A model generated the notes under the pieces. It was not told where the DNA came from, ran no database searches, and worked only from the letters and a program-made list of their open reading frames with translations. A stretch of 64,000 nucleotides of DNA, from positions 554,865 to 618,864 of the forward strand of contig CANMKG010000003.1 in assembly GCA_947498505.1 (NCBI GenBank), in the 5' to 3' direction. A program made the translations under genes and the position numbers. Each line of letters opens with the position of its first letter. Position 1 is the first letter of the stretch. Positions 1 to 8,937 of the stretch are shown piece by piece. The stretch is from an uncultured Maribacter sp. (GTDB lineage Bacteria > Bacteroidota > Bacteroidia > Flavobacteriales > Flavobacteriaceae).

Positions 1-83
1 ACGAAACATCTTGGACGGTATTTAAGAAGTTTTTAGCAGATAAGGATGAAGTAAAAGAAAAAACAGAAAAGGAAAAACACTAA
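1..83 (+). CDS. 3' end of an unidentified upstream gene (partial)
   Basis: An open frame (codons from base 3) runs in from the window edge and stops with TAA at 81-83, giving a lysine- and glutamate-rich tail of 26 residues that begins ETSWTVFKKFL. It ends five bases before the peroxiredoxin start, so it is probably the preceding gene of the same operon. Too little is present to name a family; the tail resembles the end of some alpha/beta-hydrolases, but that is only an impression. Confidence 0.5.
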   Translation, partial: ETSWTVFKKFLADKDEVKEKTEKEKH

Positions 84-87
84 AACA

Positions 88-564
88 ATGTCAATATTAA
101 AAAAGGGAACTAAAGCTCCGGATTTTAAATTGGTCGGAATGGATTTGCAACCAATAACTCTTGGAGATTTTGCCGGAAAAAATTTGATTCTTCATTTTTT
201 TCCTCTGGCATTTACAAGTGTCTGTACAGAGCAATTATGCACGGCAAATGGAGAGGAAAATGATTACGCATCATTAAATGCAGAAGTTGTTGGTGTCTCA
301 ACAGATTCCCCTTTTGTGTTGGATAAGTTTGCTAAGGAAAATAATCTGAATTTTAAATTAGGCTCAGATTTTAATAGAAAAGTTAGTAAGGCTTTTGGGG
401 TACTCTATGAGGGAGATTTTGTTGGGATGACTCATTTTTCCATGCGTTCCGCATTTGTTATTGATAAAGAAGGTGTTATCAGATACTCCGAGGTTACCGA
501 TGGAAAAACGCTTCCGAGTTTTGAAAATATAAAAAGTACGCTTGACGCATTATCTAAAAAATAA
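88..564 (+). CDS. Peroxiredoxin (AhpC/TSA, redoxin fold)
   Basis: A 158-residue thioredoxin-fold peroxiredoxin that reduces H2O2 or organic peroxides. The active-site segment FPLAFTSVCTEQLC carries the peroxidatic Cys46, with a second Cys at 51, the +5 spacing seen in PrxQ/BCP-like atypical 2-Cys enzymes; AhpE-like proteins of this phylum are similar. No signal peptide is visible, so it is cytoplasmic. It starts five bases after the preceding gene and is followed by a VOC gene four bases downstream. Two FAD amine oxidases, which usually make H2O2, are encoded on the facing operon, so peroxide removal for the same pathway is a reasonable inference. Confidence 0.9.
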   Translation: MSILKKGTKAPDFKLVGMDLQPITLGDFAGKNLILHFFPLAFTSVCTEQLCTANGEENDYASLNAEVVGVSTDSPFVLDKFAKENNLNFKLGSDFNRKVSKAFGVLYEGDFVGMTHFSMRSAFVIDKEGVIRYSEVTDGKTLPSFENIKSTLDALSKK

Positions 565-568
565 TCAT

Positions 569-1102
569 ATGAGATTAAAAATCAGTATTTTATTAGTGCT
601 GTTTTTGGCTTTTGTAAGCTATAAAAGCAATACCAAAGAAACAACCTTAGGAACTAAGCTTGTTTCAAATGATGAAGGTTTGCTCGTTAAAAGAAGTAGT
701 TTGCTGATTTCAGATTTAGAGCAATCTTTAAAAATATATCGTGATATTTTAGGATTTTCTGCTTCACCAATAATGGATACCAAAAGTGATTCGTATTCGT
801 ATCCAGTTTTTAAAATACCTAAAGAAGCAAAAATGCGATTAGTCAATTTAGATTCTGATTCGCAACAGCGCGTTCTAAGCTTAAAAGAGGTAAAAGAAAT
901 AACATTGCCAAAACTACCAGTACCACATATGAGCGCAGTACTTATTAAAGTTACCAATTTGCAGGAGGTTATGTTAAAAATAGAAGATTTAGGTCTGGAA
1001 ATATCAGAATATAATGTGGTTGAAGGTAAAAGATTAAGATATAAAGAACAGTCATTTATAGACTATGATGGGCATTTAATAGCTCTGTATGAAACTTTTT
1101 AG
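569..1102 (+). CDS. Small VOC (glyoxalase/bleomycin resistance) protein with N-terminal signal
   Basis: A single vicinal-oxygen-chelate domain follows an N-terminal hydrophobic segment, so the protein is probably exported. The domain begins near DLEQSLKIYRDILGF and ends with DYDGHLIALYE, the usual VOC edge motifs. The start at 569 is preferred to an in-frame ATG at 542, which would overlap the peroxiredoxin and add a hydrophilic tail before the signal sequence. It is clearly paralogous to the protein at 12590-13024 (shared SLKIYRDILGF, PHMSA/IHMSA and DGHLI segments), but that copy lacks the signal. VOC proteins include dioxygenases, isomerases and binding proteins; which one this is cannot be told. 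Confidence 0.8.
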   Translation: MRLKISILLVLFLAFVSYKSNTKETTLGTKLVSNDEGLLVKRSSLLISDLEQSLKIYRDILGFSASPIMDTKSDSYSYPVFKIPKEAKMRLVNLDSDSQQRVLSLKEVKEITLPKLPVPHMSAVLIKVTNLQEVMLKIEDLGLEISEYNVVEGKRLRYKEQSFIDYDGHLIALYETF

Positions 1103-1111
1103 TAAACAGAT

Positions 1112-2062
1112 ATGAGAAAGGTGATTTTTTTCATAATAATGGGTGGGCTATCTTTTTTACTGTTTCCGAGTATGAAAATGGTACAAGATGGTAATCGTGA
1201 AACTTTTTCCGATTGCGCTAGTTGTCCGGAAATGATAGAAATTCCAGCAGGCTCTGTACACATAGGTTCTCATGAAGACGAAATAGGAAGAAAAAAAGGG
1301 GAACGTAGACGTATAAAAGCAACTATTTTAAAGCCCTTTGCTATGGCAACAGCAGAGGTAACATTAGGGCAGTTTAGGGTATTCATGGAGGAAACTAAAT
1401 ATAAGTCTAACATTCCTGTTTATAAAGGGCAACCTTTGGTAGGGTGTAATTATTTTGATGGAAAGGGTTATGGTTATATCAAAGAGCATAATTGGAAAAA
1501 TCCTGGATACCCGCAGCGAGAAGACGCTCCTGTGGTTTGTGTAAGTTGGAGCGATGCTAAAGCGTACTGTGATTGGTTAAGTAAAAAAACAGGAAGAATA
1601 TATAGAATTCCATCTGCGGTAGAATTTGAGTACGCTTCTCGTGCAGGAAGTTCGGCACCATGGTTCTGGGGAACTAACCCTGAGCATGCATGTGATTACG
1701 CCAACATAGGCGATTCGGCATTTAAGGATAAGTACCCTTCTCGTCCTTCTTTTCCTTGTACAGATGGTTATGTATATACTGCTCCAGTAAAAAAATTTAA
1801 ACCAAATGCTTTTGGTTTGTACGATATGGTTGGAAATGCATGGGAATGGACAAATGATTGTTTCTCTAATGATTTGACCAATGCTCCTGTGGACGGTACT
1901 TCATATGAAGGAACCGATGAGGAATGTGTTTTTAGAACACCCAAAGGAGGAAGTTGGATTAGTGGTATAGCTTGGGGAAGAGCGGCTGTTAGATCTAGAG
2001 ATGGGGCAGATTATAAAAGTTTTATGCTTGGCTTTCGGGTCGTAGCAGAACTACAACAATAA
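1112..2062 (+). CDS. Exported SUMF1/FGE-sulfatase domain protein, catalytic Cys pair absent
   Basis: A formylglycine-generating-enzyme-like domain of about 260 residues follows a signal-like N terminus. Family hallmarks are MIEIPAGSVHIGS at the start of the domain, the YRIPSAVEFEYASRAG segment, GLYDMVGNAWEWTND, and the final GFRVVA. In true FGE the C-terminal core has two redox/copper-binding cysteines after the GGS motif; here the equivalent stretch reads KGGSWISGIAWGRAAVRSR with no Cys. It is therefore unlikely to activate sulfatases. It lacks the DinB domain of EgtB/OvoA enzymes. It lies inside the VOC/CpeT operon, so a role in that pathway, catalytic or structural, is inferred. Confidence 0.85.
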   Translation: MRKVIFFIIMGGLSFLLFPSMKMVQDGNRETFSDCASCPEMIEIPAGSVHIGSHEDEIGRKKGERRRIKATILKPFAMATAEVTLGQFRVFMEETKYKSNIPVYKGQPLVGCNYFDGKGYGYIKEHNWKNPGYPQREDAPVVCVSWSDAKAYCDWLSKKTGRIYRIPSAVEFEYASRAGSSAPWFWGTNPEHACDYANIGDSAFKDKYPSRPSFPCTDGYVYTAPVKKFKPNAFGLYDMVGNAWEWTNDCFSNDLTNAPVDGTSYEGTDEECVFRTPKGGSWISGIAWGRAAVRSRDGADYKSFMLGFRVVAELQQ

Positions 2063-2086
2063 AGACGAATGATTAAAACATTACAT

Positions 2087-2809
2087 ATGAAAATTAAGTA
2101 CATAAGGTTTTATCTGCAGTTTTTAAGTGTAGCATTGATTTTTGGTTGTAAAGAAATTAAAAAGGAAGAACATTCCTTAATAGATTCTGGGAATGAAAAA
2201 GTAGCGATTATAGCAGAAACACAGTTAAATGAAATTATGAGTATTTGGCCTGGAAGATACAACAACGACCAACAAATTATAGAAGCTAAAAAAGCAGGGG
2301 AGGATGTTTGGTTGTTAGACAATACTGGAAAGGATGGCTGGCTGCAAATTGAATCACACTATATAAAGTTAGATAACCCAGCAATTGGTAAAAATGTTTT
2401 ATATGTAGAAGAGTACAGAGATCACGAACCTGATAGCATATATCGTCAGCGTATTTATACGTTAAATATTGATTCAACTAACACCATTCGGGTAAAAATG
2501 TGGCCCTTTAAGGATAAAAAAAAATACGTAGGAGCTTGGAAAAACCCAAAAGTGTTGGAAACACTAGCAGCAGCTGAAATTAGTGCTTACCCAGAAAAAT
2601 GTGATTTAATTGTCAAAAAAGAAGGAGATACTTATAACATGAAAATGAATGATAAGGATTGCGCTTTTGGTGATAGTGTTTTTAACTATCAGGTTAAACT
2701 AACGAAAGATATGTTTAGTTACCGCGATAAAATCACAAAATTATCTACAGGAGATATTATCAGTACGGCGGCGAAATATGCTTATCATAATCTTGATAAA
2801 ATTGAATAA
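2087..2809 (+). CDS. CpcT/CpeT-like lipoprotein
   Basis: A lipoprotein of about 240 residues with lipobox FGC near residue 21 when started at 2087; an in-frame ATG at 2069 would add six residues. The mature part matches the CpcT/CpeT chromophore-lyase family pattern: a start resembling WPGRYNNDQQ, the VEEYRDHEPDSIYRQR segment, then MWPF, a conserved Cys-containing CDLIV strand and the DCAFG stretch. In cyanobacteria this family attaches bilins to phycobiliproteins through a small calycin-like barrel. A phycobilisome role is impossible here, so it may bind a bilin-like or other ligand at the envelope. A paralogue is encoded at 17619-18614. Confidence 0.75.
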   Translation: MKIKYIRFYLQFLSVALIFGCKEIKKEEHSLIDSGNEKVAIIAETQLNEIMSIWPGRYNNDQQIIEAKKAGEDVWLLDNTGKDGWLQIESHYIKLDNPAIGKNVLYVEEYRDHEPDSIYRQRIYTLNIDSTNTIRVKMWPFKDKKKYVGAWKNPKVLETLAAAEISAYPEKCDLIVKKEGDTYNMKMNDKDCAFGDSVFNYQVKLTKDMFSYRDKITKLSTGDIISTAAKYAYHNLDKIE

Positions 2810-2834
2810 ATAATAACCAAATTTTAAATAACTA

Positions 2835-3839
2835 ATGTCTAAACCAATAATACCAACAGGAATTCATGATGATGCCTTAGTAGGCTATCTAAATGTTGCT
2901 ACAATATGTACTATTAATATGGGGATGTATTATGAGTTTTATGGAGGAGCCATGAAAATGAAGGTAGATGGGCCTTTTGAAATTTCTGAAGAAGAAAAAA
3001 GAGTCCAAAAATCTTTTTGGAAAATCCCTGAGCATATTAATTATGATTTGTATCATATATATCGCGAATCTGTTCCAAGTTTAGTACATATCAGGGTAAT
3101 TCATTTAAAAACGAAAACACCTCACATTCATAATAGTTACCAATCATATGAATTGGGAACCTTTTCATTGGGTTTTCCAACATCGGATTTAAATGGAATG
3201 ACGAAAATTTTGGAAGAGTATAATGTTGGGTCTATGGCTCCAATGCAGGAGGGAATTATAATTAGAGATAATGGAGATGAGGCCAAATATTTGGAAACTA
3301 TTTTTAAGGGGCCAGATTATTTACACTGTGTAGGTATTGAACGAGTTGCTCAACCGCAATTAGCCCCTTGCGATCCTAAAACAGGTATATGCGGACCAGG
3401 GTATTCAGCTATTGTTGTAAAAAATGCTGATGCAGAAATTGATTTTTATACTAAAGTATTGGACCATAACTTATTTTTGGATGCAGTCTGGGAGGCTTCA
3501 GAAGGCTCTGCATTAGGGATAGATACAGGAGAACCTTTTCGTTTTATTAATATTTATGCTCCTAACGTTAAGCAAAATCATATTTTAATGTTAGAGTTTA
3601 AAAAAGGAAAAGAAATAGATACTGGTACTCCCAGTACGGTTCCAAATCAAGGTTTGGGGATGTATACTTTTCAAACTAGTAATATTAATAAAGTAATTGC
3701 AAACGCAGAGAAGCATAACATCAAAATTTTATCGCGTTTACGCACCGTAGAGGATTGCATTTTAGGTAATGGTAGGAGCTGTTTACTACAATCACCAAAT
3801 GGATTTTATATAGAAATATTTGAAAAAAGCAATAGATAA
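2835..3839 (+). CDS. Two-domain VOC family protein
   Basis: A 334-residue cytoplasmic protein without a signal peptide, with two glyoxalase-like halves: one starting near VGYLNVATICTINMG and the second near GYSAIVVKNADAEIDFYTKV, ending with NGFYIEIFE. The layout resembles extradiol dioxygenases and other two-module VOC enzymes. It is followed three bases later by a close paralogue (3843-4826) with shared segments such as GPDYLHCVGIERV and PNQGLGMYT, a tandem duplication. The Cys-rich PCDPKTGICGPGYS linker before the second module is notable. The reaction is unknown; ring cleavage or isomerisation within the surrounding pathway is an inference. Confidence 0.75.
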   Translation: MSKPIIPTGIHDDALVGYLNVATICTINMGMYYEFYGGAMKMKVDGPFEISEEEKRVQKSFWKIPEHINYDLYHIYRESVPSLVHIRVIHLKTKTPHIHNSYQSYELGTFSLGFPTSDLNGMTKILEEYNVGSMAPMQEGIIIRDNGDEAKYLETIFKGPDYLHCVGIERVAQPQLAPCDPKTGICGPGYSAIVVKNADAEIDFYTKVLDHNLFLDAVWEASEGSALGIDTGEPFRFINIYAPNVKQNHILMLEFKKGKEIDTGTPSTVPNQGLGMYTFQTSNINKVIANAEKHNIKILSRLRTVEDCILGNGRSCLLQSPNGFYIEIFEKSNR

Positions 3840-3842
3840 AAA

Positions 3843-4826
3843 ATGAGACCATCTGGCATTACTAACAACGCTATAACTGGATATTTACACACTGCAACGC
3901 TATGTACTGTGGATTTGGAAGGATATAAACATTTTTATGGTTCAGTAATGAATATGCATATTGATGGCCCTATAGAGCTTCTGCATGAGGAAAAGATAAA
4001 GCAAAAAAGTTTTTGGCATATTCCTGAAGATATAGACTACGATTTATATCATGTTTATAGAGCTTCTGTAAATAGTTTAATTCAGTTAAGATTATTGCAC
4101 TTAAAAACAAAAACCCCTTCCATTCACAATAGTTATAATGCATATGAACTTGGATCCTTTTCACTTGGATTTCCAACTTCAAATGCTCGTTGGTTTCATA
4201 AACGTATGGAAGACTACGGAATTAAAGCTATGGCTCCAATGCAAATAGGGGATATCGTTAGGGCAGATGGAGTGCCAGGTCAATATATAGAAACCATTTA
4301 TCAAGGACCAGATTATTTACATTGCGTTGGTATTGAACGGGTTGGAATTTCTCAACTTGCGCCCTGTGATGAACAAGGTTTTGGTGGACCAGGCTATTCG
4401 GCCTTGGTAGTTAATAATGCTGAAGCAGAGATAGCTTTTTTTACTAAAGTTTTAGGGCATAATATTTTATTGGATGAAGTATGGGAAACAGCTGAAGGTT
4501 CAGCATTAGGGACTCCTGCTGGAGTTCCTTACCGTTTCACCAGTATTTGGCCTGAAGGTGCAGAACAAAATTATGTTATTGTATTGGAATTCAAAGACGG
4601 AGGAGCAATTGATACGGGTGTTCCTAGCCATATACCAAATCAAGGGTTAGGAATGTATACCTATTGTACACACAATATTGCTGAGGTAGTTAAAAGAGCT
4701 AAAGATAATGGAAATATAGTGCTTTCAGATGTGTGTGAACTAAACGATGCTATATTGGGACAAGGCAAGGCTTGTATTTTGCAGTCACCAAGTGGATTTT
4801 ATTTTGAAATTTTTCAACAAAACTAA
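3843..4826 (+). CDS. Two-domain VOC family protein, tandem paralogue
   Basis: A 327-residue paralogue of the upstream protein with the same two glyoxalase-like halves (first near GYLHTATLCTVDLEG, second near GYSALVVNNAEAEIAFFTKV, ending SGFYFEIFQ). It keeps GPDYLHCVGIERV and PNQGLGMYT. The inter-module linker has one Cys fewer than its sister. No signal peptide. Its stop abuts the next ATG at 4827, so translation is probably coupled. The two may form a heteromer or act on successive intermediates; neither can be decided from sequence. Confidence 0.75.
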   Translation: MRPSGITNNAITGYLHTATLCTVDLEGYKHFYGSVMNMHIDGPIELLHEEKIKQKSFWHIPEDIDYDLYHVYRASVNSLIQLRLLHLKTKTPSIHNSYNAYELGSFSLGFPTSNARWFHKRMEDYGIKAMAPMQIGDIVRADGVPGQYIETIYQGPDYLHCVGIERVGISQLAPCDEQGFGGPGYSALVVNNAEAEIAFFTKVLGHNILLDEVWETAEGSALGTPAGVPYRFTSIWPEGAEQNYVIVLEFKDGGAIDTGVPSHIPNQGLGMYTYCTHNIAEVVKRAKDNGNIVLSDVCELNDAILGQGKACILQSPSGFYFEIFQQN

Positions 4827-5399
4827 ATGGATAAGATATTAGAACGATTTACTGAGATTTTATGTGGAACTCTTGATAATCAAGAACAAATTGATAGAGA
4901 AAGAGCTGCGGGTAAACAAATACACCCTTATGCCAAACATATCACGGCAGTATGTGACCATAAAATTATTAATAGACCTTCCAACCACGAGGGACTTTAT
5001 ATTTTGGAAGAAAGCTATTACATTCACCCTGGTCAAGAAGAGGTAGAGTTAAAACCCCTGCTGTTTTATATGCGTTCTGATGGCAAGTCCAAAGCATTTT
5101 TACAATCGGTAAATATTCCTGAAAAATATAGTAAGGAAGAAGCTACAAACGATAATAATGATTTTATCCTTGATTTTAATGAGCTTGCTATTCGTCCATT
5201 TGGTATAGCAGAGTATACACTCATGGTAACTAATGAGTTTACCGTAAATCATATTGCAGATATTGGTAATGGATATACCTTTCAACTTACCGAGACACTA
5301 TCTGATGGAGGTTTGGATGTCATGGAATTAGTTCGGAAAGACGGTATAAAAATTACTCCATATGATACACCAATAGAATATAGAAGAAATAAGATATGA
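4827..5399 (+). CDS. Cytoplasmic protein, distantly CpeT-like
   Basis: A 190-residue protein without signal peptide. Its start, FTEILCGTLDNQEQ, resembles the opening of CpcT/CpeT proteins (AGRFDNREQ-type), followed by a β-strand-rich body with ILEESYYIHPG where CpeT proteins have the EEY..R segment. The similarity is weak and comes from reading alone. It overlaps the next MFS gene by four bases (ATGA), indicating translational coupling. If real, it would be the third CpeT-like protein of the cluster and the only one predicted to be cytosolic. Otherwise it is a protein of unknown function. Confidence 0.5.
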   Translation: MDKILERFTEILCGTLDNQEQIDRERAAGKQIHPYAKHITAVCDHKIINRPSNHEGLYILEESYYIHPGQEEVELKPLLFYMRSDGKSKAFLQSVNIPEKYSKEEATNDNNDFILDFNELAIRPFGIAEYTLMVTNEFTVNHIADIGNGYTFQLTETLSDGGLDVMELVRKDGIKITPYDTPIEYRRNKI

Positions 5400-6616
5400 G
5401 CAAAGACAAATCGTTTTTTGGAATTTTAAGTATAGCCATTATTGGCACAATATTGTTAATGGTTACGAACGGAATGACATTTTCTGGGATTACCATATTT
5501 GATGAGGCTATTCTCAATGAATTTGGTTGGACAAAGTCCGAACTTAAATTCCGAGATTTGGTAAATCTGGTGGCATCATCTTTTATAATGCCCTTTGTGG
5601 GAGTATTGATTGATAGGTATGGTGTAAAAAAAATGATGGTTATTGGATTGTCTCTAATTGCCGCTATGTATTTTATGTACTCATTAATACAAACCACATG
5701 GCATATGTACAGTATCCATTTGGTTTTTGCCTTTGCTGTTTCAGGTGCGGGTACATTGGCAACTGTTATAATGGTGTCTCAAAGAGTAACAAATAAAAGG
5801 GGAACTGCAATAGGGATTGCTTTGGCAGGAACCTCAGCTGGAGGAATTGTTATTCCTCAAATAGGTAGACCCTTATTAGAAAGTTATGGGTGGCGAACCG
5901 CCTTTCAATACGAGGCTATTATTCCAATAATAATATTACTAATAATTGTAGCGTTCGTAAAGCCCGTTAAATTCAAAAAAGGAGATAATGCGGTGGTAGG
6001 TTCCGAGGGTAAAGATGAGGAAACTGGGCTAACAGAAATTTCGTTTAAAAATGCTATTCGTCAACCTGTTTTTTGGGCAATATGTTTTGCTGGGGTGTTT
6101 TGTTTTTATAGCATAATGGGAATAATTAGCAATCTGTTTTTGTACCTACGTGAATTGGATTTTTCTCCAGAAAAAGCGGCTAATACGTTTAGCATTTTCT
6201 TTGCAATTATTTTAGTAGCTAAATTAACTTCTGGAGTTATTACAGATTACATTAATGAATATAAACTGTTTAAAATTCAATTAGCATTAATGATGATAGG
6301 AACAGTAGGTATAGCTATGAATACAGCGAGTTTGGTATGGCCAAGTTTAATAGCTGTAGGTCTAGGTTGGGGAGGATTATATACCCTATTAAATTATATT
6401 ATTATCACCACATTTGGAGTAAAGTCTGCTGGAAAAATCGGAGGTATTATTTCTACTTTTGAAGGAGTAGGCTCTGGACTTGGAGCGTGGATTACTGGTT
6501 TGGTGTCTGATCAAACAGGTAGTTATAGTACTAGTTTTTGGATCGTTGTTGTATTGTTAGGAATTGCACTAGTAGTTAGCTTTTTTATTAAACCTGTTAC
6601 TTCTAAAACTATTTAA
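5396..6616 (+). CDS. MFS transporter
   Basis: A 406-residue major facilitator superfamily carrier with about 12 hydrophobic segments and the loop 2-3 signature LIDRYGVKKMMVIG. The fold is of the oxalate/formate or monocarboxylate-like MFS type, with a central hydrophilic loop around residues 195-215. It overlaps the upstream gene by four bases and is followed by a close paralogue at 6644. Uptake or export of the substrate or product of the cluster is the likely job; the ligand is not known. Confidence 0.85.
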   Translation: MSKDKSFFGILSIAIIGTILLMVTNGMTFSGITIFDEAILNEFGWTKSELKFRDLVNLVASSFIMPFVGVLIDRYGVKKMMVIGLSLIAAMYFMYSLIQTTWHMYSIHLVFAFAVSGAGTLATVIMVSQRVTNKRGTAIGIALAGTSAGGIVIPQIGRPLLESYGWRTAFQYEAIIPIIILLIIVAFVKPVKFKKGDNAVVGSEGKDEETGLTEISFKNAIRQPVFWAICFAGVFCFYSIMGIISNLFLYLRELDFSPEKAANTFSIFFAIILVAKLTSGVITDYINEYKLFKIQLALMMIGTVGIAMNTASLVWPSLIAVGLGWGGLYTLLNYIIITTFGVKSAGKIGGIISTFEGVGSGLGAWITGLVSDQTGSYSTSFWIVVVLLGIALVVSFFIKPVTSKTI

Positions 6617-6643
6617 AAAGATTATTAATAAACAAATTAAGTT

Positions 6644-7873
6644 TTGACAAAAACATCATTCATAAAAGTTCTGGGAATAGCTATTTTGGGAACTATACTA
6701 CTTATAGTATCTAATGGACTAACACTCTCAGGTATTACCATTTTTGATGAAGCTATTTTAACTGAATTAAACTGGACAAAATCTGAGTTGAAATTCAGAG
6801 ACTTTATCAATTTAGCAGTCGCTGCTTTATGTGCACCTTTTGCAGGAGTGTTTATAGATAAATACGGTGCAAAACGGTTAATTATTATAGGATTACTTAT
6901 AATTTCAATCTTATTATACTTCTATTCTTTCATAGAATTTACATGGCACTTGTATTTAATACATTTTATGTTTGCCATTGCACTTTCTGGAGCAGGTTCT
7001 CTTACGGTTTTAATTATGGTATCTAAACGTGTTACCGAAAAAAGAGGAATAGCTATAGGAATTGCTTTAGCTGGTTCTTCGGCTGGCGGTATCATAATAC
7101 CACAAATAGGTGTGCCTTTATTGGAAAATTTTGGATGGAGAACAGCCTTCCAGTATGAAGCTATACTACCTATTATGGTAGCCATACTGCTTATTATTTT
7201 TATTAAACCAATAAAGTTTAAGGAGAAAATAAACAAAAATATAGCAGTTAAAGATAAAGATACAGGTCTAAATGAAATAATACTTAAAAAAGCCATCAAA
7301 ACGCACGTTTTTTGGGCAATTTGTATTGCTGGTGCATGTTGTTTTTATAGTATTATGGGGTTAATTACTAACTTATTTTTGTATTTAAGAGAGCAAGATT
7401 TTACAGTAGCTTCTGCAGGTAATACCTTGAGTATTTTCTTTGTGATTATTCTGGGTTCTAAACTTATATCTGGAGCAATTGCGGAATATATAAATGAACA
7501 TCTCTTGTTTAAGATTCAAGTGATTTTTATGGCTTTGGGAGCGTTATGTATTGCTTTAGATGTATCAGCACTAGTATGGCCTGCTTTGATTCTATATGCT
7601 TTAGGGTGGGGTGGTTTGTATACTATAATTAATTATATAATAATAACGACATTTGGCGTAAAGTCTGCTGGAAAAATAGGAGGAATTATTGCTGCTTTTA
7701 AAGGTTTTGGAGCAGGTTTAGGCGCTTGGATGACTGGTTTAATTTCAGACCAAACAGGTTCATACAGTATGAGTTTTTGGGTAGTGGTTATTATCTTAAG
7801 TATAGCTTTAGGTGCCTCCTTTTTAATACGCCCAATTATCGCTGAAAAATCTGCTGAACCTGTAGAACAATAA
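6644..7873 (+). CDS. MFS transporter, tandem paralogue
   Basis: A 409-residue MFS carrier very similar to the preceding one (shared SGITIFDEAIL, NWTKSELKFRD, TTFGVKSAGKIGGII). The start is a TTG at 6644, matched by alignment to the upstream paralogue's N terminus. The loop signature is FIDKYGAKRLIIIG. Duplicated carriers in one operon suggest two related ligands or a substrate/product pair. The gap to the upstream gene is only 27 bases, with no terminator visible. Confidence 0.85.
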   Translation: MTKTSFIKVLGIAILGTILLIVSNGLTLSGITIFDEAILTELNWTKSELKFRDFINLAVAALCAPFAGVFIDKYGAKRLIIIGLLIISILLYFYSFIEFTWHLYLIHFMFAIALSGAGSLTVLIMVSKRVTEKRGIAIGIALAGSSAGGIIIPQIGVPLLENFGWRTAFQYEAILPIMVAILLIIFIKPIKFKEKINKNIAVKDKDTGLNEIILKKAIKTHVFWAICIAGACCFYSIMGLITNLFLYLREQDFTVASAGNTLSIFFVIILGSKLISGAIAEYINEHLLFKIQVIFMALGALCIALDVSALVWPALILYALGWGGLYTIINYIIITTFGVKSAGKIGGIIAAFKGFGAGLGAWMTGLISDQTGSYSMSFWVVVIILSIALGASFLIRPIIAEKSAEPVEQ

Positions 7874-7882
7874 ATTTGAGTT

Positions 7883-8935
7883 ATGATACCAATTTCAAAA
7901 AATAGAATAAAAGAGACTATTATTTCGGAAACCGAATATGATTATGTTAGATTGAGTGCTAATGAAAACCCTTTAGGACCTTCTAATAAAGTAAGGAAGG
8001 CAATGGTTGAGGCTTTTGATAAGTTATGCAGATACCCCTATGAAGAAACGGAAGCTTTAGCACATCTTATTGCTAAAAAAGAAGGGGTTTCTAGAGCACA
8101 TATTGTTATTGCAGTTGGTTCTTCTGAAGCACTAAATGCAACGGGATTAACGTATGGTATAAATGGAGGAGAAATTATAACAGCTGATCCTGTTTATGAT
8201 TTTTTAATGACTTATGCGAACCGATTTGGGGCGTTTATTAATAAAGTGCCATTAACCAAAGAGTTAAGTCATGATTTAAAAGAGATGAAACGTAGAATTA
8301 CAAGTAGAACATCTCTAGTTTTTGTTTGTAATCCTAATAATCCAACAGGAGACCTTATTCCTAAGGATACATTGCTAGACTTTTGTAATTCGGTTTCTAA
8401 AAACACCGTTGTTTTTGTAGATGAAGCTTATTGCGATTATATTACTGAGCCAAACTATCCTTCAATGATAGAATTGGTTAAACAAGAAAAAAATATAATT
8501 GTTTCTAAATCTTTTTCAAAAGTATATGCCATGGCAGGGTTACGGATGGGGTATTTGGTAGCCAGACCCGATATTGCAGCTCGTATAAGAAAAAATATCA
8601 TGGCACGCCCTAACATGATGGCTATTGTAGCTGTAAAGGCTTCTTATGAGGATGATGATTTTTATCAAATGAGTTTGAGTAAAAATATGGAAGCTAAGCA
8701 ATATGTTTATAATTTGCTGGATGGTTTAAATCTGCAATATATACCATCGCATACAAATTTTGTTTTCTTTAAATCAGATAGAGATATTAATCAACTTCGT
8801 ACTCAAATGCGTGCAAAAGGAGTTGCTATTGGTCGTCCTTTCGCTCCCTATTACCAGTGGTGTAGAATTAGTATGGGAACTATGGAGGATATGATGAAAT
8901 TTGGCAATGCTTTAAGAGAAGTAATTACTAATTAA
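7883..8935 (+). CDS. PLP-dependent aminotransferase, class I/II (HisC-like)
   Basis: A 350-residue fold-type I PLP enzyme. Visible motifs are SANENPLGPS at the N terminus, CNPNNPTGDL, the PLP-binding Asp in VDEAYCDY, and the Schiff-base Lys in SKSFSKVYAMAGLRMGYL. The closest well-known relative is histidinol-phosphate aminotransferase, but it is encoded in the VOC/MFS operon rather than with histidine genes, so a dedicated amino-group transfer in that pathway is likely. It ends the plus operon; its stop lies two bases from the end of the converging gene. Confidence 0.85.
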   Translation: MIPISKNRIKETIISETEYDYVRLSANENPLGPSNKVRKAMVEAFDKLCRYPYEETEALAHLIAKKEGVSRAHIVIAVGSSEALNATGLTYGINGGEIITADPVYDFLMTYANRFGAFINKVPLTKELSHDLKEMKRRITSRTSLVFVCNPNNPTGDLIPKDTLLDFCNSVSKNTVVFVDEAYCDYITEPNYPSMIELVKQEKNIIVSKSFSKVYAMAGLRMGYLVARPDIAARIRKNIMARPNMMAIVAVKASYEDDDFYQMSLSKNMEAKQYVYNLLDGLNLQYIPSHTNFVFFKSDRDINQLRTQMRAKGVAIGRPFAPYYQWCRISMGTMEDMMKFGNALREVITN

Positions 8936-8937
8936 GC

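Noticed and set aside
619..957. Minus-strand open frame opposite the small VOC gene
   Set aside because: It lies fully inside a well supported gene on the other strand and has no recognisable motif or start context.
1112..2062. True formylglycine-generating enzyme to activate the 44694 sulfatase
   Set aside because: The Cys pair needed for FGE catalysis is missing and the gene is 42 kb away in an unrelated operon.
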